A DNA stretch of 64,000 bases from Haemophilus sp. C1 (GCF_001276515.1 NZ_LDVZ01000004.1:1-64000), one strand, 5' to 3'; positions 1 to 10,835 are shown, counted from the first letter of the stretch. Notes: a model not told the origin generated them from the letters alone. Numbers and translations are program-made.

Positions 1-53
1 AAACCCTCGCCGGTTTTCAAGACCGGTGCCTTCAACCACTCGACCATTCCTCC
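1..53 (-). tRNA. tRNA-Ser (anticodon UGA), 3' part outside window
   Basis: Read on the minus strand, the sequence starts GGAGGAATGGTCGAGTGG and continues through a D-arm and a CACCGGT/ACCGG anticodon stem. The anticodon loop is CTTGAAA, giving anticodon TGA (UGA), which reads UCA/UCG-type serine codons. The order of stems matches bacterial tRNA-Ser, which is a class II tRNA with a long variable arm. The variable arm, T-arm and acceptor 3' half lie beyond the window edge, so only about 53 of roughly 88-90 bases are visible. The 5' end is placed at base 53. Confidence 0.93.
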
Positions 54-68
54 GTGATTGATGGGCGT

Positions 69-96
69 AGTATAATGAATATTTTATTGATGTAAA
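69..96 (-). promoter_or_regulatory. Probable sigma70 promoter of tRNA-Ser
   Basis: On the minus strand there is TTTACA (91-96), a 16-base spacer and TATACT (69-74), followed by a GC-containing discriminator and then the tRNA 5' end about 16 bases downstream. This spacing is as expected for a stable-RNA promoter. The rest of the 54-233 gap shows no gene I can support. Confidence 0.6.
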
Positions 97-233
97 TAGA
101 AATTTGATGATTTAACTTTAGATGATGATAATTTATTCATTTTGATGAAATTAATTCCATTAATAGCATTGACTTTTTTATCCTTAGCCCTTACTTTACT
201 GAAGACTTTTTATTTATTTTACAAGGAGCTTTT

Positions 234-896
234 ATGCAATCACGTCTTATTGTGGATGCTCAAAAAGAATCGTTACTCAGCACACATAAAGTGTTGCGTA
301 ACACATATTTTTTATTGGGATTAACAATGGCATTTTCAGCGGTTGTTGCGTTTATTTCAATGAGCCTAAACTTGCCCTATCCAAATATTATTGTGTTACT
401 AGTGGGTTTTTATGGCTTACTTTTCTTAACCAATAAATTAGCTGATCGCCCTGCTGGTATTTTGGCTGCCTTTGCTTTCACTGGATTTATGGGATACACC
501 ATCGGGCCAATTTTAAATATGTATGTGGCACGTGGAATGGAAGATTTGATTATGCTTGCATTCGCAGGAACTGCTATCGTATTTTTCGCGTGTTCTGCTT
601 ATGTATTGACCACGAAAAAAGATATGTCATTCTTATCAAGCGCAATGTTCGCATTATTTATTGTGCTATTACTTGGTATGGTGGCAAGTTTCTTCTTCCA
701 AATTCCTGCGTTATCAGTCGCAATTAGTGCATTATTTGTTGTGTTCTCTACAATGACTATTTTGTACGAAACCAGTAATATCATTCACGGTGGTGAAACT
801 AATTACATTCGCGCAACCGTGAATATTTATGTTTCAATCTACAATTTATTCTTGAGTTTATTAAGATTACTTTCTATCTTCTCAAGCGATGAATAA
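234..896 (+). CDS. yccA: YccA, BAX inhibitor-1 family inner-membrane protein
   Basis: A 220-residue polytopic membrane protein of the Bax inhibitor-1/YccA family. In E. coli YccA (about the same length) binds and modulates the membrane protease FtsH and protects a jammed SecY translocon from degradation. Seven hydrophobic segments run from about residue 28 to the C terminus, after a short polar N-terminus ([15 protein letters not shown]). The start is supported by AAGGAGC seven bases upstream. It is monocistronic in appearance, with a strong terminator just downstream. Function is by family resemblance; no catalytic motif is expected. Confidence 0.9.
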
Positions 897-917
897 TGAT
901 TGAATTTTGACTTTATG

Positions 918-946
918 ACCCCACTATTTAGTGGGGTTATTTTTTG
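918..946 (+). terminator. Intrinsic terminator after yccA
   Basis: A perfect 7-bp stem ACCCCAC/GTGGGGT (918-924 and 931-937) with a 6-base loop is followed by TATTTTTT. It ends only about 10 bases before the next start codon, so the following genes need their own promoter or read-through. Confidence 0.85.
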
Positions 947-955
947 GAATAGACA

Positions 956-2020
956 ATGGAAAAACAAATTTTTGAACATTCAGTCAATGTTGAGGAAGAA
1001 CAATATCAGCCTAAGCAAGAGTTTCATAATGTGGAAGCAAAGTTAGATGAAGTGTTGGACGGAGAGTTACTTGATGCTCAGCTTGAACAAGCATTGAAAC
1101 CAAAATCCAGTTTTGGAAAAACTTTATTAAAATTTACCGCACTTTTATTTGGTGTGGCGACGATTGCGCAATCCGTGCAGTGGATTTGGGATAGCTATCA
1201 ACAACATCAATGGATTTATCTTGCTTTTGCTTTAGTCAGTTTAATTGTCATTTTATTGGGTATTAAAGAGATTATTGGTGAGTGGCGACGTTTAGTTAGT
1301 TTAAAAAAACGTGGGCAATTGCAACAACAAAGTCAGCAGATCTGGTTGGAAAGTGCGGTAAAAAATGGTGATGTTTTTTCCGTTCATAACGCAGAAAAAA
1401 GTAAAATTCTTTGCTTAGATATTGCAAAATCTCTAGGTTTGGAAAATGATTTTCCAACGGTAATTCAATGGCAACACCAATTAAATGAAGCTTATTCAGT
1501 GCAAGAAATTACTTATTTATTCAGTCGTCATGTTTTGTCTTCTTTTGATGTACAAGCTAAAAAATTGATTAGTAAAATGGCCGCTGAATCAGCTGTGATT
1601 GTCGCGATTAGTCCACTTGCTGTAGTGGATATGTTTTTTATTGCGTGGCGCAATCTTCGATTAATGAATAAAATTGCTGAAATTTATGGGATTGAATTAG
1701 GGTATTTTTCGCGTATTCGATTGTTAAGAATGGTATTGGTCAATATCGCTTTTGCTGGGGCAACCGAAGTGGCACAAGATATTGGAATGGATTGGCTTTC
1801 TCAAGATGTGACAGCAAAACTTTCTGCGCGTATAGCTCAAGGGATCGGTGTGGGATTGCTCACTGCTAGATTAGGCGTGAAAGCAATGGAGCTTTGTCGC
1901 CCATTAGCATTTCAATTAAATGAAAAACCAAAGCTCTCACATATTCAACAGGAATTACTTAGCTCGGTGAAAGATATTGTTCTCGGTAAAAATAAAATTT
2001 ACAAAAAGGAGCAAGTCTGA
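956..2020 (+). CDS. YcjF-like UPF0283 membrane protein
   Basis: A 354-residue protein of the UPF0283/YcjF family (DUF697-type); E. coli YcjF is about 353 residues. The function is not established. Residues 1-50 are acidic and polar. Two membrane segments follow at about 58-72 and 86-105, with a short loop between them. A C-terminal domain of about 200 residues contains hydrophobic helices around 205-225 and 255-275 and a GIGVGLLTARLGVKAMELCRP stretch typical of the family. In enterobacteria ycjF sits beside the GTPase gene ycjX and is phage-shock associated, but no ycjX is present here. The stop codon overlaps the next start by one base (TGATG), suggesting translational coupling with the pseudouridine synthase. 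Confidence 0.85.
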   Translation: MEKQIFEHSVNVEEEQYQPKQEFHNVEAKLDEVLDGELLDAQLEQALKPKSSFGKTLLKFTALLFGVATIAQSVQWIWDSYQQHQWIYLAFALVSLIVILLGIKEIIGEWRRLVSLKKRGQLQQQSQQIWLESAVKNGDVFSVHNAEKSKILCLDIAKSLGLENDFPTVIQWQHQLNEAYSVQEITYLFSRHVLSSFDVQAKKLISKMAAESAVIVAISPLAVVDMFFIAWRNLRLMNKIAEIYGIELGYFSRIRLLRMVLVNIAFAGATEVAQDIGMDWLSQDVTAKLSARIAQGIGVGLLTARLGVKAMELCRPLAFQLNEKPKLSHIQQELLSSVKDIVLGKNKIYKKEQV

Positions 2021-2694
2021 TGAAAATCGAGGTTGTTTATCAACATAGCGATTTTATTATTATCAACAAACCTGAAGGCATTAGTGTTCATAAAGATCAA
2101 GAAGAACAAGGCTTAACAGAAATTGTTGCAAAACAATTGAATGTGCCTCAAGTATGGTTAGTTCATCGCTTGGATAAAGTGACGTCAGGGCTATTAATTT
2201 TGGCACTGAATGCTGAAAGTGCGGCTGAATTTTCACGACTTTTTTCTGAACATAAAATTCATAAAACTTACCTGGCTTTAAGTAACCAAAAGCCTAAAAA
2301 GAAACAAGGATTGATTATTGGGGATATGAAGAAAGTCCGAGATGGCGCATGGAAACTTTGCCAAACAAAAGACAATCCCGCAATTACGCGTTTTGAAAGT
2401 GTAAGTTGTGAGCCTAATTTACGTTTATTTATTTTAAAACCACAAACGGGAAAAACGCATCAATTACGTGTTGCGATGAAAAGTTTAGGTAGCCCGATTT
2501 TAGGCGATGGACTTTATGGTAAAAATACTGAAAAAATTGACCGCACTTATTTGCATGCTGCCCAATTGGAATTTGATTATTTGAATGATTTTATTTCGGT
2601 AACTTGTTTACCCTCTCAAGGTCAATTTTGGATTAAATCCAGTGTGTTTGAGCAAATTAAGGCTTATCTGGCAAAGCCGTTTTTATCAAAATAG
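2020..2694 (+). CDS. RluA-family RNA pseudouridine synthase
   Basis: A 224-residue enzyme of the RluA family, which converts uridine to pseudouridine in RNA. The signature HRLDKVTSGLL (about residues 50-60) carries the catalytic aspartate. A second conserved block, PQTGKTHQLRVAMKSLG (about 141-157), is the R-x-H/HQLR region of the active site, and ILGDGLYG follows. There is no N-terminal S4 domain, so it is the short form. The RNA target cannot be inferred from sequence: the protein belongs to a Haemophilus subgroup distinct from RluA, RluC and RluD. An uptake sequence lies inside the gene (2540-2548), translated as DRTY. It is coupled to the upstream YcjF-like gene. Confidence 0.88.
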   Translation: MKIEVVYQHSDFIIINKPEGISVHKDQEEQGLTEIVAKQLNVPQVWLVHRLDKVTSGLLILALNAESAAEFSRLFSEHKIHKTYLALSNQKPKKKQGLIIGDMKKVRDGAWKLCQTKDNPAITRFESVSCEPNLRLFILKPQTGKTHQLRVAMKSLGSPILGDGLYGKNTEKIDRTYLHAAQLEFDYLNDFISVTCLPSQGQFWIKSSVFEQIKAYLAKPFLSK

Positions 2695-2741
2695 AAATCT
2701 CTGTATAATAAAGACAATTTTACTCTTTAATAGGAATAAAA

Positions 2742-3545
2742 ATGAAATTTATCTCTTTTAATATAAATGGTTTACGTGCTCGACCACATCAACTTGAAGC
2801 CATTATTGAAAAATATCAGCCAGATGTAATCGGCTTGCAGGAAATTAAAGTTGCTGATGAGGCTTTTCCTTATGAAATTACAGAAAACTTAGGTTATCAC
2901 GTATTTCATCACGGACAGAAAGGTCACTATGGCGTAGCATTATTGACTAAACAAGAACCTAAAGCGGTTCGTCGTGGTTTTCCAACAGACAATGAAGATG
3001 CGCAAAAACGCATTATTATGGCTGATCTTGAAACTGAATTTGGTTTACTGACTGTAATTAATGGCTATTTCCCTCAAGGGGAAAGTCGTGCGCACGAGAC
3101 TAAATTTCCAGCTAAAGAGAAATTTTATGCAGATCTTCAACAGTATTTAGAAAAAGAACACGACAAATCGAATCCTATTTTAATTATGGGCGATATGAAT
3201 ATTAGCCCAAGTGATTTAGATATTGGTATCGGAGATGAAAATCGTAAACGTTGGTTACGCACAGGTAAATGTTCTTTCTTACCAGAAGAAAGAGCGTGGT
3301 ATCAACGTTTATATGATTACGGATTAGAAGATAGTTTCCGTAAGCTAAATCCAACGGCAAATGATAAATTCTCATGGTTTGATTACCGTTCTAAAGGTTT
3401 TGATGATAATCGAGGTTTACGAATTGATCATATTTTAGTAAGCCAACAATTGGCTGAACGCTGTGTAGATGTGGGCATTGCATTGGATATTCGAGCAATG
3501 GAAAAACCTTCTGATCACGCACCGATTTGGGCTGAATTTAAATAG
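2742..3545 (+). CDS. xthA: Exonuclease III (AP endonuclease)
   Basis: A 267-residue Mg-dependent exonuclease III, which cleaves DNA at abasic sites and degrades duplex DNA 3' to 5' in base excision repair. The EEP-fold motifs are present in order: [11 protein letters not shown] (N-terminal Asn), LQEIK (metal-binding Glu at about 34), [13 protein letters not shown] (about 150), LRIDHIL (about 229) and [10 protein letters not shown] at the C terminus, containing the catalytic Asp-His. Length matches E. coli XthA (268). The ATG follows an AATAGGAATAAAA leader. It is probably transcribed with the downstream unknown gene, 9 bases away. Confidence 0.95.
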   Translation: MKFISFNINGLRARPHQLEAIIEKYQPDVIGLQEIKVADEAFPYEITENLGYHVFHHGQKGHYGVALLTKQEPKAVRRGFPTDNEDAQKRIIMADLETEFGLLTVINGYFPQGESRAHETKFPAKEKFYADLQQYLEKEHDKSNPILIMGDMNISPSDLDIGIGDENRKRWLRTGKCSFLPEERAWYQRLYDYGLEDSFRKLNPTANDKFSWFDYRSKGFDDNRGLRIDHILVSQQLAERCVDVGIALDIRAMEKPSDHAPIWAEFK

Positions 3546-3554
3546 GAAAGCGAA

Positions 3555-4331
3555 ATGGATATGGCAAATTGGCAGAATTATCGTTCTACCGTGAATGGTA
3601 TGCCCGCCGTGTTTACCGCAAATATTGAAGATGTTGAAAAATATCACGGTAAAGATCTCGATAAAATAGTGCAATTCACAATCGCTTATAAGGCTGATGA
3701 TGAAACAGGTTTGCCCTCAGAAGTTGAATACGATAAGTTAATTAATCGTGTATTTAAAATTCTGGCGCAATTAACCGCACTTCCGAATGTATTTTTTGCG
3801 GGACATTTTATTTGTAATTCCCAAGCTAAAATGCATTTTTACTGTGAGCATGAAAATCTTATTGTAGAAACTTTACAACAAATTGATTTTGTTAAAGATA
3901 TTAATGTACAAAAGGATTTAAGTTGGGATACTTATTTTGACTTTTTGCTTGCTTCTCCATTAGAGATTAAGTTAAATGCAACGGAAGAGTTACTTGATTT
4001 GCTGAAAAATAAAGGTCGTGATTTAAGTGATACGTATCTGGTGGAGCATAGTTTTCATTTTGATGAAGAAGAGAAAATGTTTCCTTTTATGGATGAGCTT
4101 AGTTTAGGGGATTATTCTTTCACGACATTACAATATTCTGCACAAGCTATTCAGTTTAATGAAGATGATGAACCTTATTTCTTGGTGAAATTAGAGCAAG
4201 AAATTTCATTAGAAAATAGCGAAATTTTTGAACAAGTAGAACGTTTCGAAAAATTGGCTGAACAATTTTCGGGAGAGTATATCGGTTGGGAATGTGATTC
4301 TTTAATGGATGCGAACAAGCAGTTGAATTAG
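3555..4331 (+). CDS. Uncharacterised Pasteurellaceae protein (HI0040-type)
   Basis: A 258-residue soluble, acidic protein. I recognise it only as the family typified by H. influenzae HI0040 (TIGR01619), which has no assigned function. No signal peptide or membrane segment is visible, and there are no obvious catalytic motifs. It has many aromatic residues and acidic runs such as [21 protein letters not shown]. The arrangement of about 120 residues plus a second, similar-sized region ([21 protein letters not shown] onward) resembles the two-part regulator-of-RNase-E-B-like layout (DUF695/RraB), but I cannot confirm this by eye. The start follows GGAAAGCGAA. An uptake sequence is embedded at 3774-3782. 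Confidence 0.75.
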   Translation: MDMANWQNYRSTVNGMPAVFTANIEDVEKYHGKDLDKIVQFTIAYKADDETGLPSEVEYDKLINRVFKILAQLTALPNVFFAGHFICNSQAKMHFYCEHENLIVETLQQIDFVKDINVQKDLSWDTYFDFLLASPLEIKLNATEELLDLLKNKGRDLSDTYLVEHSFHFDEEEKMFPFMDELSLGDYSFTTLQYSAQAIQFNEDDEPYFLVKLEQEISLENSEIFEQVERFEKLAEQFSGEYIGWECDSLMDANKQLN

Positions 4332-4354
4332 TTTTTTAGATACTCGTAAGTCAT

Positions 4355-4386
4355 AAAAAAGAGAGATATTTATCTCTCTTTTTTAA
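4355..4386. terminator. Bidirectional terminator between convergent genes
   Basis: AAAAAAGAGAGATA, a short TTTA-type loop and TCTCTCTTTTTT form an A-rich/U-rich stem usable on both strands. It serves the unknown gene on the plus strand and the mreBCD operon on the minus strand. Confidence 0.85.
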
Positions 4387-4871
4387 TGTAATTTAACTTT
4401 TCGGCGCATTTTACGCATTAATAAAAATACCCATGGCCATAGTATTCCCGACGCTAAAGCTCCAAAGATTTCTTGCCAGTTAAAAAATGCGGTATGCAGG
4501 GAGAATTCAACCAAGAAAATAGCTAATCTGACAATAAACACAAACGCAATCACTAAAAGACTTTGAAACCAAAGCGATAAATTTCTGAGTACGAGATAGT
4601 TTTTTGCCACAAAATAAATTGTCACAGAAAGGACTAAAGCATGAATGCCTAATGTGGAACCTAGGATTAAATCCCATACAAGCCCTAATAAAAATGCCCA
4701 CCCAATACTGACTTTATTTGGAATAGCCAGAACCCAGTAAAGTAAAACGAGAACTAACCAAGCAGGCTTAAATGCCTGAAAACCAAGTGGCCAGGGCGCG
4801 AGTTCTAGCACTAATGCCACGACAAAGAAGCTTAAAATTGTGAGCCATTGTAAAATAAAGCGAGTTTGCAT
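4383..4871 (-). CDS. mreD: Rod shape-determining protein MreD
   Basis: A 162-residue integral membrane protein, the third gene of the mreBCD operon. It works in the elongasome with MreC, RodA and PBP2 to direct lateral cell-wall synthesis. About five hydrophobic segments fill the sequence, with the family-like regions LALVLELAPWP-type near residue 20 and GLVWDLILGSTLGIHAL at about 63-79, which is the conserved MreD core. The length equals E. coli MreD (162). Its ATG overlaps the mreC stop by one base (TAATG), so it is likely translationally coupled. Confidence 0.93.
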   Translation of the reverse strand: MQTRFILQWLTILSFFVVALVLELAPWPLGFQAFKPAWLVLVLLYWVLAIPNKVSIGWAFLLGLVWDLILGSTLGIHALVLSVTIYFVAKNYLVLRNLSLWFQSLLVIAFVFIVRLAIFLVEFSLHTAFFNWQEIFGALASGILWPWVFLLMRKMRRKVKLH

Positions 4872-5926
4872 TAATCTTCTTCCCTATGTTCTTGTTGTTC
4901 TGACGGTACAGCCTCTTCATTTTGCGGTGCATCGGTTGGAATTTCAGGTTCAACCGTTGATTTATCCTTATTTTCTTGAAGATTATCGTCTGTTAATGGG
5001 GCTTTTTTTACTTTGTAATCAGCTTCATTCGCTTGGCTTTCTAAACGTTTTTGCACTAAATTACGCACTTCTTCTGGAGACATAGATTTTACTTTAGACA
5101 TATCTAAATTGCTTGGCCAAAGTAGTAATACATAGCGTAAGCGTTCAAGGGCTGCGAGAGGTTTGGCTTTGACAGTCGCAAAGTAATTGGAGCCATCGCG
5201 TGAAACGCTTTGCACAACCGCTACTGGATAGCCTTCAAGGAAACGGCCACCAAGACCGGACGTTACAAGTAAGTCGCCTTTTTCGATATCCACAGAACGA
5301 GGTACATTATCAAGAGTTAGCTCATCAGTATGCCCAGTTCCACTTGCAATGACGCGAACATCGTTACGTAGAACTTGTACTGGAATAGAATGAGTGACAT
5401 CAGTTAAGAGTAATACTCGGCTGGTGTTCTCTCCCACAGAAATAATTTGACCAATGACGCCTTTTTCATCAATTACAGGCTGGCCTACATATGCACCGTC
5501 TTTTTCGCCTTGATTAATAACAATTTGTTGACGATAAATATCAGTTTCTGCAGTTAAAATTTCAGCAATCTTTTTGTATTCATCTGTGCGTAAAGGGGAG
5601 TTTAACAATAAACGTAAACGCTGATTCTCGACTTTGAGTTGATCTAGTAAGAGTAAATCGGCATTTTTTTCACGTAATTGTTCGCGTAATACTTTATTTT
5701 CGATTTGTAATTTACTGGTATCCACTAAATTATCCGATACCCCATCTAATACTGTACGAGGGCTATTGGCAAGATAATAGAGCCCACCCACTGCAGTTTC
5801 CATGGCGCTGCGAGCTTTAGTCATTGAATTAGTTTGACCATCAGCTAAGATTAAAGAAAGGGAAGCTGCTACAGCTAATAATAATCGAATGCCAAGCGGG
5901 GGGGCTTTACCGAAAATAGGCTTCAT
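4871..5926 (-). CDS. mreC: Rod shape-determining protein MreC
   Basis: A 351-residue bitopic protein. It has one N-terminal membrane anchor (about residues 13-28), a periplasmic coiled coil at about 65-110 (LQIENKVLREQLREKNADLLL) and the paired beta-barrel region at about 120-275, containing NQGEKDGAYVGQPVIDEKG and VTSGLGGRFLEGYPV. It scaffolds PBP2/RodA and MreD. The last 65 or so residues are highly charged, rich in Asp, Glu, Pro and Gln, and probably disordered. The gene follows mreB after an 80-base gap that contains an uptake-sequence hairpin, so mreC expression may be lower than mreB. Confidence 0.94.
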   Translation of the reverse strand: MKPIFGKAPPLGIRLLLAVAASLSLILADGQTNSMTKARSAMETAVGGLYYLANSPRTVLDGVSDNLVDTSKLQIENKVLREQLREKNADLLLLDQLKVENQRLRLLLNSPLRTDEYKKIAEILTAETDIYRQQIVINQGEKDGAYVGQPVIDEKGVIGQIISVGENTSRVLLLTDVTHSIPVQVLRNDVRVIASGTGHTDELTLDNVPRSVDIEKGDLLVTSGLGGRFLEGYPVAVVQSVSRDGSNYFATVKAKPLAALERLRYVLLLWPSNLDMSKVKSMSPEEVRNLVQKRLESQANEADYKVKKAPLTDDNLQENKDKSTVEPEIPTDAPQNEEAVPSEQQEHREED

Positions 5927-5961
5927 TAAGCGTCCTACGTTGAGATAAAAAGATTAAAAGG

Positions 5962-5992
5962 AAAAGTGCGGTCATTTTTAACCGCACTTTTT
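5962..5992 (-). terminator. Uptake-sequence inverted pair between mreB and mreC
   Basis: AAAAGTGCGGT (5962-5972) and ACCGCACTTTT (5981-5991) form an 11-bp stem around an 8-base loop. On the minus strand U-rich sequence follows. It lies inside an operon, so it is more likely an attenuating or partial terminator than a full stop. Both arms are exact DNA uptake signals. Confidence 0.7.
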
Positions 5993-6006
5993 ATTTTTGG
6001 TCTAAA

Positions 6007-7074
<1,068 letters not shown>

Positions 7075-7113
7075 CTAAAATCAGAGTTAATTTTGCTTGG
7101 CTGAAAAAGTGAA

Positions 7114-7122
7114 ATTATCTCA
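7114..7122 (-). promoter_or_regulatory. Possible extended -10 promoter of mreB
   Basis: On the minus strand TGAGATAAT (TG-N-GATAAT) lies about 50 bases upstream of the mreB start. No good -35 is seen 16-18 bases upstream, which fits an extended -10 promoter. Weak evidence. Confidence 0.35.
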
Positions 7123-7195
7123 TCGCCAAGCACGCAAAAAATTGTGCTAAATGTACCAAAAAATGTGTTGAAATTACAGTTGTTTTTCGTGTTTT

Positions 7196-8974
7196 TTACA
7201 TTAGTTGCCACTGACCTTTATCTTGCAAAATCAGTTGTTGTTGATGTAATGCTTTTAGCGTTGAACGATGCCCAACACTGATTAGCGTGGTTTTTGGTAG
7301 CTCTTGTTTTAACAGTTGATACATCGCAAATTCTAAACCTTCATCCATACTTGCTGTAGCTTCATCTAAGAAGGCTACGGCAGGTTTGTGTAGAATCAAA
7401 CGCGCAAACGCTAAACGCTGTTGCTCACCAAGAGAAAGAATACGCGTCCAGTCTTGTTCTTTTTCTAATTGTTCAGCCAGATGCCCTAGCTGCACTTTAT
7501 TTAATATTTCTACCGCTTGCGTATGTGAAATATTGTCTGGCTTATTGGGATAAGTTAATGCTGAAATCAAATTTCCTTGTGGCAAATAGGGTTTTTGTGA
7601 TAAGAAAAGTTGACTGTTTATTGGACAAATTACTTCACCTTCTGCGTAGCTCCAGAGTCCTGCGATTGTTCGTAAAAGTGTCGTTTTCCCTACACCAGAT
7701 TTTCCTTGAATGAGTAAACTTGTTCCTGGCGGTAGCGTAATGTTGAGATTTTCTACCAGTGTGTGACCTAATGGATTTTTAACACTTAAGTTGTTGAAAA
7801 TTACATCTGTTGGATGATTATATATTTGTGTTTGTGATTTATTATTTACTTTTTCAATGGCATAACTGAACCCAGTTAAACGATCTAGCGTTGCTTTATA
7901 GCTTGCAAAATTATCATAAGTATTGCGGAAGAATGAAAGATTTGCGTGTAACTGACCAAATACTTGTAAAGTTTGCATTAAATCACCGAGTTTTATTTGT
8001 TTTTCAAAGTAACGCCCAACTTGAATTAACAATGGAAAAACAACAGAAATTTGACTTACAACTAAGTTAAATCCTGAAAATTTTAGCGTTCTAAATACGA
8101 TTACCCACATGTTATGGATGACAGCATTGAATTGTTGGTAAAGCTGATTTTTTTCTACCTTTTCACCTGCATAAAAAGCAATGCTTTCGGCATATTCTTT
8201 TATGCGAATTAAAGAATAACGGTAGTTTGCGTTTAAGCGTTCATTAATAAAATTCAAAGAGATTAATGGACGACCGAGCCAAAATGCAATGAGGGTAGTG
8301 AAAATGACATAGCCAAATACTAAGAATACCATCATATGTGGAATTTCCACGCCAAGTACCATCATTGGACCCGCTAATCCCCATAACAAAATCGTGTAAG
8401 AGATCATCGAGGTGACCGCATCAATAACCCCAGTGCTTAAAGAAAGCGTGGTTTTTACATAAGATTGGACATCTTGTTGAATACGTTGATCGGGGTTATC
8501 TAGGCTTTCGGATAAATACTGAGTTTTGTAATAGGCGCGATGTGCCATCCATTTATCAACAAGTTGTTCGTTAAGCCATTCAATCCAGTTAATGGTCAAA
8601 CGTTGCTCTAAATAATAGCTTACTAATGCCGCAGAAACAGAACTTGCCGCGATGACACAGAACAAGCCCATTTGTTGCCAAAATACATGTTCATTAAATT
8701 CTTGCAGTGATGTGTACATATTTTTGTACCACTCAGAATGCACAAGACTGATACGTACGCTGAGTAATGTCATCGCAACAATAAGCAGAAAGAATAGGAT
8801 AGGTTTTATGCTACGTTTAGGTGAAAGATAGCCACCTGCAAACATCCAAAATTGTTTTCCCCATTGGGTAAAACGCACCAAAAGAAAAATGCCAAAACTA
8901 AAGACGACTGAGGTGATGGCTAGCGTTTGTAAAATCCAAATAAGAGAAGTAATGGCTTCTTGGCCGTAATCCAT
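7196..8974 (-). CDS. SbmA/YddA-type ABC transporter, fused permease-ATPase
   Basis: A 592-residue half-transporter. The N-terminal membrane domain (about 1-370; six helices) is of the SbmA/BacA-like ABC type 2 class, with the conserved VSYYLEQRLTINWIEWLNEQLVDKW-like region and NPDQRIQQDV (about 150-160). The C-terminal ATPase has Walker A GKSGVGKTTLLR, a signature LSLGEQQRLAFARL and Walker B PAVAFLDEATASMD, followed by the H-loop SVGHRS. E. coli YddA and human ABCD4 are relatives; the substrate (peptide, cobalamin or other) is unknown. I start at ATG 8974 (MDYGQEA), which has GGAAT upstream. A longer frame to 9067 would be translated through an uptake-sequence hairpin and is unlikely. Confidence 0.88.
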   Translation of the reverse strand: MDYGQEAITSLIWILQTLAITSVVFSFGIFLLVRFTQWGKQFWMFAGGYLSPKRSIKPILFFLLIVAMTLLSVRISLVHSEWYKNMYTSLQEFNEHVFWQQMGLFCVIAASSVSAALVSYYLEQRLTINWIEWLNEQLVDKWMAHRAYYKTQYLSESLDNPDQRIQQDVQSYVKTTLSLSTGVIDAVTSMISYTILLWGLAGPMMVLGVEIPHMMVFLVFGYVIFTTLIAFWLGRPLISLNFINERLNANYRYSLIRIKEYAESIAFYAGEKVEKNQLYQQFNAVIHNMWVIVFRTLKFSGFNLVVSQISVVFPLLIQVGRYFEKQIKLGDLMQTLQVFGQLHANLSFFRNTYDNFASYKATLDRLTGFSYAIEKVNNKSQTQIYNHPTDVIFNNLSVKNPLGHTLVENLNITLPPGTSLLIQGKSGVGKTTLLRTIAGLWSYAEGEVICPINSQLFLSQKPYLPQGNLISALTYPNKPDNISHTQAVEILNKVQLGHLAEQLEKEQDWTRILSLGEQQRLAFARLILHKPAVAFLDEATASMDEGLEFAMYQLLKQELPKTTLISVGHRSTLKALHQQQLILQDKGQWQLM

Positions 8975-8991
8975 AAATATTCCATCCGAGA

Positions 8992-9022
8992 TAAAAGTGC
9001 GGTGAAAAATAACCGCACTTTT
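8992..9022. terminator. Uptake-sequence inverted pair upstream of the ABC exporter
   Basis: AAAAGTGCGGT (8993-9003) and ACCGCACTTTT (9012-9022) with a short loop. It sits between the divergent exporter and yidE, immediately upstream of the exporter start, so it lies in its leader or promoter region. Any termination role is uncertain. Confidence 0.6.
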
Positions 9023-9179
9023 TGTAAAAGGGTCAAAAATTTTCGGTATTGTAGAGCCTATGTTCAATTTCGCAAGAAAAAATGTGACGAACGTATCATT
9101 TTTTGAGTTTGGTTAAGGTTTTCAAAAAACAACTTGGATATAATCCGAAGGAGTTAAATTTCATTTTTAAGGGGTCAAT

Positions 9180-10835
9180 ATGAGTGATATTGCAATCACG
9201 ATTAGTCTTCTTGCCCTTGTTGCCGTAATCGGTTTATGGATCGGGCATTGGAAGATCCGCGGGGTTGGACTTGGCATAGGTGGTGTGCTGTTTGGCGGCA
9301 TTATTGTTGCCCATTTTACTAGTCAATATGGCTTGAAACTGGATGCGCATACGCTGCATTTTGTGCAAGAATTTGGTCTAATTTTATTTGTTTACACTAT
9401 TGGTATTCAGGTTGGACCGGGCTTTTTTTCTTCTTTACGAAAATCTGGTTTAAAGCTAAATGCTTTTGCTATTTTGATTGTTTTACTGGGTTCTGTTGCG
9501 GTGGTTCTTGTACATAAAATTACAGATGTTCCACTTGATATTGCCTTAGGTATTTATTCTGGTGCTGTCACCAATACGCCTGCGTTGGGGGCAGGGCAGC
9601 AAATTCTGGCAGAATTAGGGGTACCTCAAACCACTGTAACTATGGGGATGTCTTATGCAATGGCTTATCCATTCGGTATTTGCGGTATTTTGCTTGCAAT
9701 GTGGTTAATCCGCTTATTTTTTAAAGTTAAAGTGGACGATGAAGCGGCACGTTTTAATGTGGAGAGCGGTCAAGAAAAAGAAAGTTTACATAATATTTCT
9801 TTAAAAGTGACGAACCAAAATCTAGATGGTCTTACGTTAATTCAAATTCCAGGATTTAGTGATGAAGAAGTCGTATGTTCACGTTTAAAACGCGATGATA
9901 TGGAAATCGTTCCAAAGGCAAGTACTGAGATTCGTACCAACGATATTTTACAACTAGTTGGGGATGATAATTCGCTTGCAAAAATGCGTTTGATTATCGG
10001 GCACGAAGTTGATGCACCAACCGTTGCCTATAGTGGCGAAATTCGTTCCGAGCGAGTGGTAGTGACGAACGAAAAAGTCTTAGGTAAAAAGATCCGCACG
10101 TTGGGGATTCATCAAAAATATGGGGTTGTGATTTCACGTTTAAATCGTGCAGGTATTGAGCTAGTTCCAACGGGAAATACCACACTGCAATTTGGCGATG
10201 TGCTACATATGGTCGGACGCAGTGATGTACTAAATCAAGCCATTTCAGTCATTGGCAATGCACAACAAAAATTGCTTCAAGTGCAAATGTTACCAGTGTT
10301 TATCGGCATTGGTTTAGGTGTGCTTGTCGGCTCGATTCCATTTTATATTCCAGGGTTCCCTGTCGCATTAAAATTAGGGCTTGCCGGTGGGCCATTGGTG
10401 GTTGCGTTGATCTTAGCGAGAATTGGCACGATTGGTAAACTTTACTGGTTTATGCCACCTAGTGCTAACTTGGCATTGCGTGAAATAGGGATTGTCCTTT
10501 TCTTAGCAGTGGTAGGTTTAAAATCAGGTGGAAGTTTCTTTGATACCTTGTTGAATGGCTCTGGTCTTGAATGGATGGGATACGGTATTTTTATCACCTT
10601 TATTCCATTAATGATTACTGGTGTTTTGGCTCGTCTATATGGCAAACTGAATTACCTTACAATCTGTGGTTTACTTGCGGGTTCAATGACAGATCCTCCG
10701 GCTTTAGCATTTGCTAATGAAATTAAAGAAGATAACGGTGCAGCAGCACTTTCTTATGCCACTGTGTATCCATTGGTGATGTTCTTGCGGATAATGTCAC
10801 CGCAATTATTAGCAGTGTTATTGTGGGCAGCATAG
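9180..10835 (+). CDS. yidE: YidE/YbjL-family putative transporter (AspT/AAE family)
   Basis: A 551-residue membrane protein with two homologous membrane halves of the YidE/YbjL duplication type (about 1-175 and 370-551). Between them are two cytosolic RCK-C (TrkA-C) domains (about 200-280 and 285-365; each contains a GDVLHMVG- or [12 protein letters not shown] strand). The family belongs with aspartate:alanine exchangers, but the YidE substrate is unknown. Motifs: [14 protein letters not shown] in half 1 and [16 protein letters not shown] in half 2, the symmetric pair of conserved loops. The ATG follows TTTTTAAGGGGTCAAT, a good ribosome-binding site. A terminator follows immediately. Confidence 0.9.
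   Translation: MSDIAITISLLALVAVIGLWIGHWKIRGVGLGIGGVLFGGIIVAHFTSQYGLKLDAHTLHFVQEFGLILFVYTIGIQVGPGFFSSLRKSGLKLNAFAILIVLLGSVAVVLVHKITDVPLDIALGIYSGAVTNTPALGAGQQILAELGVPQTTVTMGMSYAMAYPFGICGILLAMWLIRLFFKVKVDDEAARFNVESGQEKESLHNISLKVTNQNLDGLTLIQIPGFSDEEVVCSRLKRDDMEIVPKASTEIRTNDILQLVGDDNSLAKMRLIIGHEVDAPTVAYSGEIRSERVVVTNEKVLGKKIRTLGIHQKYGVVISRLNRAGIELVPTGNTTLQFGDVLHMVGRSDVLNQAISVIGNAQQKLLQVQMLPVFIGIGLGVLVGSIPFYIPGFPVALKLGLAGGPLVVALILARIGTIGKLYWFMPPSANLALREIGIVLFLAVVGLKSGGSFFDTLLNGSGLEWMGYGIFITFIPLMITGVLARLYGKLNYLTICGLLAGSMTDPPALAFANEIKEDNGAAALSYATVYPLVMFLRIMSPQLLAVLLWAA

Noticed and set aside
142..324. 60-residue hydrophobic frame ahead of and overlapping yccA
   Set aside because: It runs out of frame through the start of yccA, which has the ribosome site and family match. 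Its hydrophobicity comes from AT-rich codons.
8975..9067. N-terminal extension of the ABC exporter by 31 residues
   Set aside because: It would translate an uptake-sequence hairpin and lacks family similarity; ATG 8974 has a better ribosome site.
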